Assembly (NCBI GenBank): GCA_035564555.1
Contig: DATMTS010000122.1
Span: 1-6,883, forward strand
Direction: 5' to 3'
Length of the DNA stretch: 6,883 nt
From: DATMTS01 sp035564555
GTDB lineage: Bacteria; Actinomycetota; Actinomycetes; Actinomycetales; Microbacteriaceae
Below, one piece after another: positions 5,422-6,883 of the stretch. Below the pieces are notes generated by a model. The model ran no database searches and had not been told where the DNA came from. It saw nothing but the letters and a program-made list of their open reading frames with translations. The position numbers were made by a program, and so were the translations under genes. Within the stretch, counting starts at the first letter, position 1, and each line of letters opens with the position of its first letter.

Positions 5422-5688
5422 TCAGACCAGTTCGGCCTTGCCGGCGACGACCGTCACGGTGTCGTTCTCGAACGAGAGGAATCCGTCGGACGCGTTGGCG
5501 GTGAGTTTCTCACCGCCGGCCAGTGTCACGCGTACCTCGCCGTCGTTCGCGAGGATCGCCAACACCGGTTCGTGACCGGCGAGCAGCCCGATCTCGCCGA
5601 TGACCGTCTTGGCGACGACCATCGTCGCCTCGCCCTTCCACACTTCGTGTTCGGCCGAGACGACACTGACCCTTATCGGCGAAGCCAT
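5422..5688 (-). CDS. atpC: F1Fo ATP synthase epsilon subunit, short form
   Basis: Epsilon sits on the gamma central stalk of F1 at the cytoplasmic side of the membrane and can inhibit ATP hydrolysis through its C-terminal helices. This protein has 88 residues and covers only the N-terminal beta-sandwich: IRVSVVSAEHEVWKGEA, IGEIGLLAGHEPVLAIL (the conserved GxxGxLxxHxP block), then SDGFLSFENDTVTVVAG. The chain stops there, so the helical hairpin present in roughly 120-140-residue epsilons is absent. The frame ends cleanly at a stop followed within 5 nt by the next gene, so this looks like a natural short form. The ATG at 5688 starts 2 nt after the atpD stop. AAGGAG lies 11 nt upstream, inside the end of atpD. 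A start at 5721 would lie within atpD and add non-conserved residues. Confidence 0.94.
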   Translation of the reverse strand: MASPIRVSVVSAEHEVWKGEATMVVAKTVIGEIGLLAGHEPVLAILANDGEVRVTLAGGEKLTANASDGFLSFENDTVTVVAGKAELV

Positions 5689-5690
5689 GC

Positions 5691-6883
5691 TCAGCCGTTC
5701 TCCTTCTGGATCTTCGCCCATTTGACCTCGACGTCGGAGATCGGGCCGACGTTGAAGAACGCCTGCTCGGCGACGTGGTCGAACTCACCGCGGCAGATCG
5801 CGTCGAACGACTCGATCGTGTCCTTCAGTGAGACGGTCGAACCCTCCACGCCGGTGAACTTCTTGGCCATGTAGGTGTTCTGCGAGAGGAACTGCTGGAT
5901 GCGACGCGCGCGCTGCACCGTGACCTTGTCTTCTTCGCTGAGCTCGTCGACACCGAGGATGGCGATGATCTCCTGCAGTTCCTTGTTCTTCTGCAGGATC
6001 TGCTTGACGGTGGTCGCTACGCGATAGTGGTCTTCGCCCAGGTAACGCGGGTCCAGGATGCGGCTGGTCGAAGCCAGCGGATCCACGGCCGGGTAGAGGC
6101 CCTGCGACGCGATCTCTCGCGAGAGCTCGGTCGTGGCATCCAGGTGCGCGAAGGTGGTCGCGGGGGCCGGGTCGGTGTAGTCGTCGGCAGGAACGTAGAT
6201 CGCCTGCAGCGAGGTGATCGAGTGACCACGCGTCGAGGTGATCCGCTCCTGCAGCACGCCCATCTCGTCGGCCAGGTTCGGCTGGTAACCCACCGCCGAG
6301 GGCATACGACCGAGCAGCGTGGAAACCTCGGAACCGGCCTGCGTGAAGCGGAAGATGTTGTCGATGAACAACAGCACGTCCTGCTTCTGCACGTCGCGGA
6401 AGTACTCCGCCATCGTCAGAGCCGACAAGGCGACGCGCAGACGCGTTCCCGGCGGCTCGTCCATCTGGCCGAACACCAGGGCCGTCTTGTCGAAGACGCC
6501 CGCCTCCTCCATCTCGTGGATGAGGTCGTTGCCCTCACGGGTGCGCTCGCCGACACCGGCGAACACCGACACACCACCGTGGTCCTGCGCGACGCGCTGG
6601 ATCATCTCCTGGATGAGGACCGTCTTGCCGACGCCCGCACCACCGAAGAGGCCGATCTTGCCACCCTGCACGTACGGGGTGAGGAGGTCGATGACCTTGA
6701 TGCCGGTCTCGAACAGCGCGGTCTTCGACTCGAGCTGGTCGAAGGCCGGGGGCTTGCGGTGGATCGGCCAGCGCTCGGTGATCTCGAGCGTCTCGCCCTC
6801 GGCGAGGTTGAGCGGCTCGCCGATGACGTTGAAGACCTTGCCCTTCGTGACGTCGCCGACGGGCACGGAGATCGGGTTGCCGG
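5691..6883 (-). CDS. atpD: F1Fo ATP synthase beta subunit (5' end outside window)
   Basis: This is the catalytic subunit of the F1 hexamer, which makes ATP from ADP and phosphate using proton-driven rotation. The window holds about 396 C-terminal residues, from GNPISVPVGDVTKG to KIQKENG. By comparison with full-length homologues, about 90 N-terminal residues lie beyond the right edge. The P-loop GGAGVGKT, the catalytic Glu-Arg in AGVGERTREGND, the Walker B strand LLFIDNIFRFTQAGSE, the phosphate-contact loop SALTMAEYFRD, and DELSEEDK (the DELSEED lever contacting gamma) are all intact. PSAVGYQPNLADEMG and YVPADDYTDPAPATTFAHLD are near-invariant in the family. No frame disruption is seen. The GTG at 6866 is an internal Val codon, not the start. 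atpC follows after 2 nt with its ribosome site inside this gene. Confidence 0.98.
   Translation of the reverse strand, partial: GNPISVPVGDVTKGKVFNVIGEPLNLAEGETLEITERWPIHRKPPAFDQLESKTALFETGIKVIDLLTPYVQGGKIGLFGGAGVGKTVLIQEMIQRVAQDHGGVSVFAGVGERTREGNDLIHEMEEAGVFDKTALVFGQMDEPPGTRLRVALSALTMAEYFRDVQKQDVLLFIDNIFRFTQAGSEVSTLLGRMPSAVGYQPNLADEMGVLQERITSTRGHSITSLQAIYVPADDYTDPAPATTFAHLDATTELSREIASQGLYPAVDPLASTSRILDPRYLGEDHYRVATTVKQILQKNKELQEIIAILGVDELSEEDKVTVQRARRIQQFLSQNTYMAKKFTGVEGSTVSLKDTIESFDAICRGEFDHVAEQAFFNVGPISDVEVKWAKIQKENG

Noticed and set aside
5689..5721. Upstream extension of atpC to 5721
   Set aside because: It lies inside atpD and adds non-conserved residues; the ATG at 5688 has AAGGAG at suitable spacing and the conserved N terminus.

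Overview
The window is high-GC bacterial DNA. Codons are strongly GC-ending and genes are tightly packed, often with 2-5 nt gaps or 4-nt start/stop overlaps. The F1 beta subunit resembles actinobacterial homologues, and the epsilon subunit is very short. I infer a chromosomal segment from an actinobacterium, most likely Micrococcales and possibly Microbacteriaceae; no rRNA or other direct taxonomic marker is present. I see no tRNA, rRNA, CRISPR array, insertion sequence or prophage.

Layout, left to right. Bases 1-2442 hold three minus-strand genes transcribed toward the left edge: an M19 (membrane-type) dipeptidase (1369-2442), an aldo/keto reductase (339-1304), and the start of a one-TM, alanine-rich coiled-coil protein (1-268) cut by the window edge. 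A 128-bp divergent intergenic region (2443-2570) separates them from a plus-strand set. That set is ogt (O6-alkylguanine-DNA alkyltransferase, 2571-3068), tag (3-methyladenine DNA glycosylase I, 3065-3679) and a candidate 58-residue cysteine-rich small protein (3676-3852). Both junctions are 4-nt overlaps (ATGA, then GTGA). Convergent to it, on the minus strand from the right edge, is the 3' end of the ATP synthase operon: atpD (partial), atpC, a P-loop kinase and yaaA, with gaps of only 2, 5 and 2 nt.

The convergent region 3853-4088 holds several hairpins, one AT-rich patch with a short palindrome, and two unattached Shine-Dalgarno-like sites, but no convincing larger gene.

Functionally, the centre is genome and stress defence. 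ogt and tag repair alkylated bases (O6-alkylguanine and 3-methyladenine). YaaA belongs to a family linked in E. coli to peroxide stress. It and an uncharacterised small-molecule-type kinase appear to be co-transcribed with ATP synthase. The most novel element is the 7-cysteine mini-protein fused by translational overlap to the alkylation-repair pair. Three genes (ogt, the dipeptidase, the aldo/keto reductase) lack a Shine-Dalgarno and instead have a TANNNT hexamer 6-7 nt before the start codon, which suggests leaderless transcripts.
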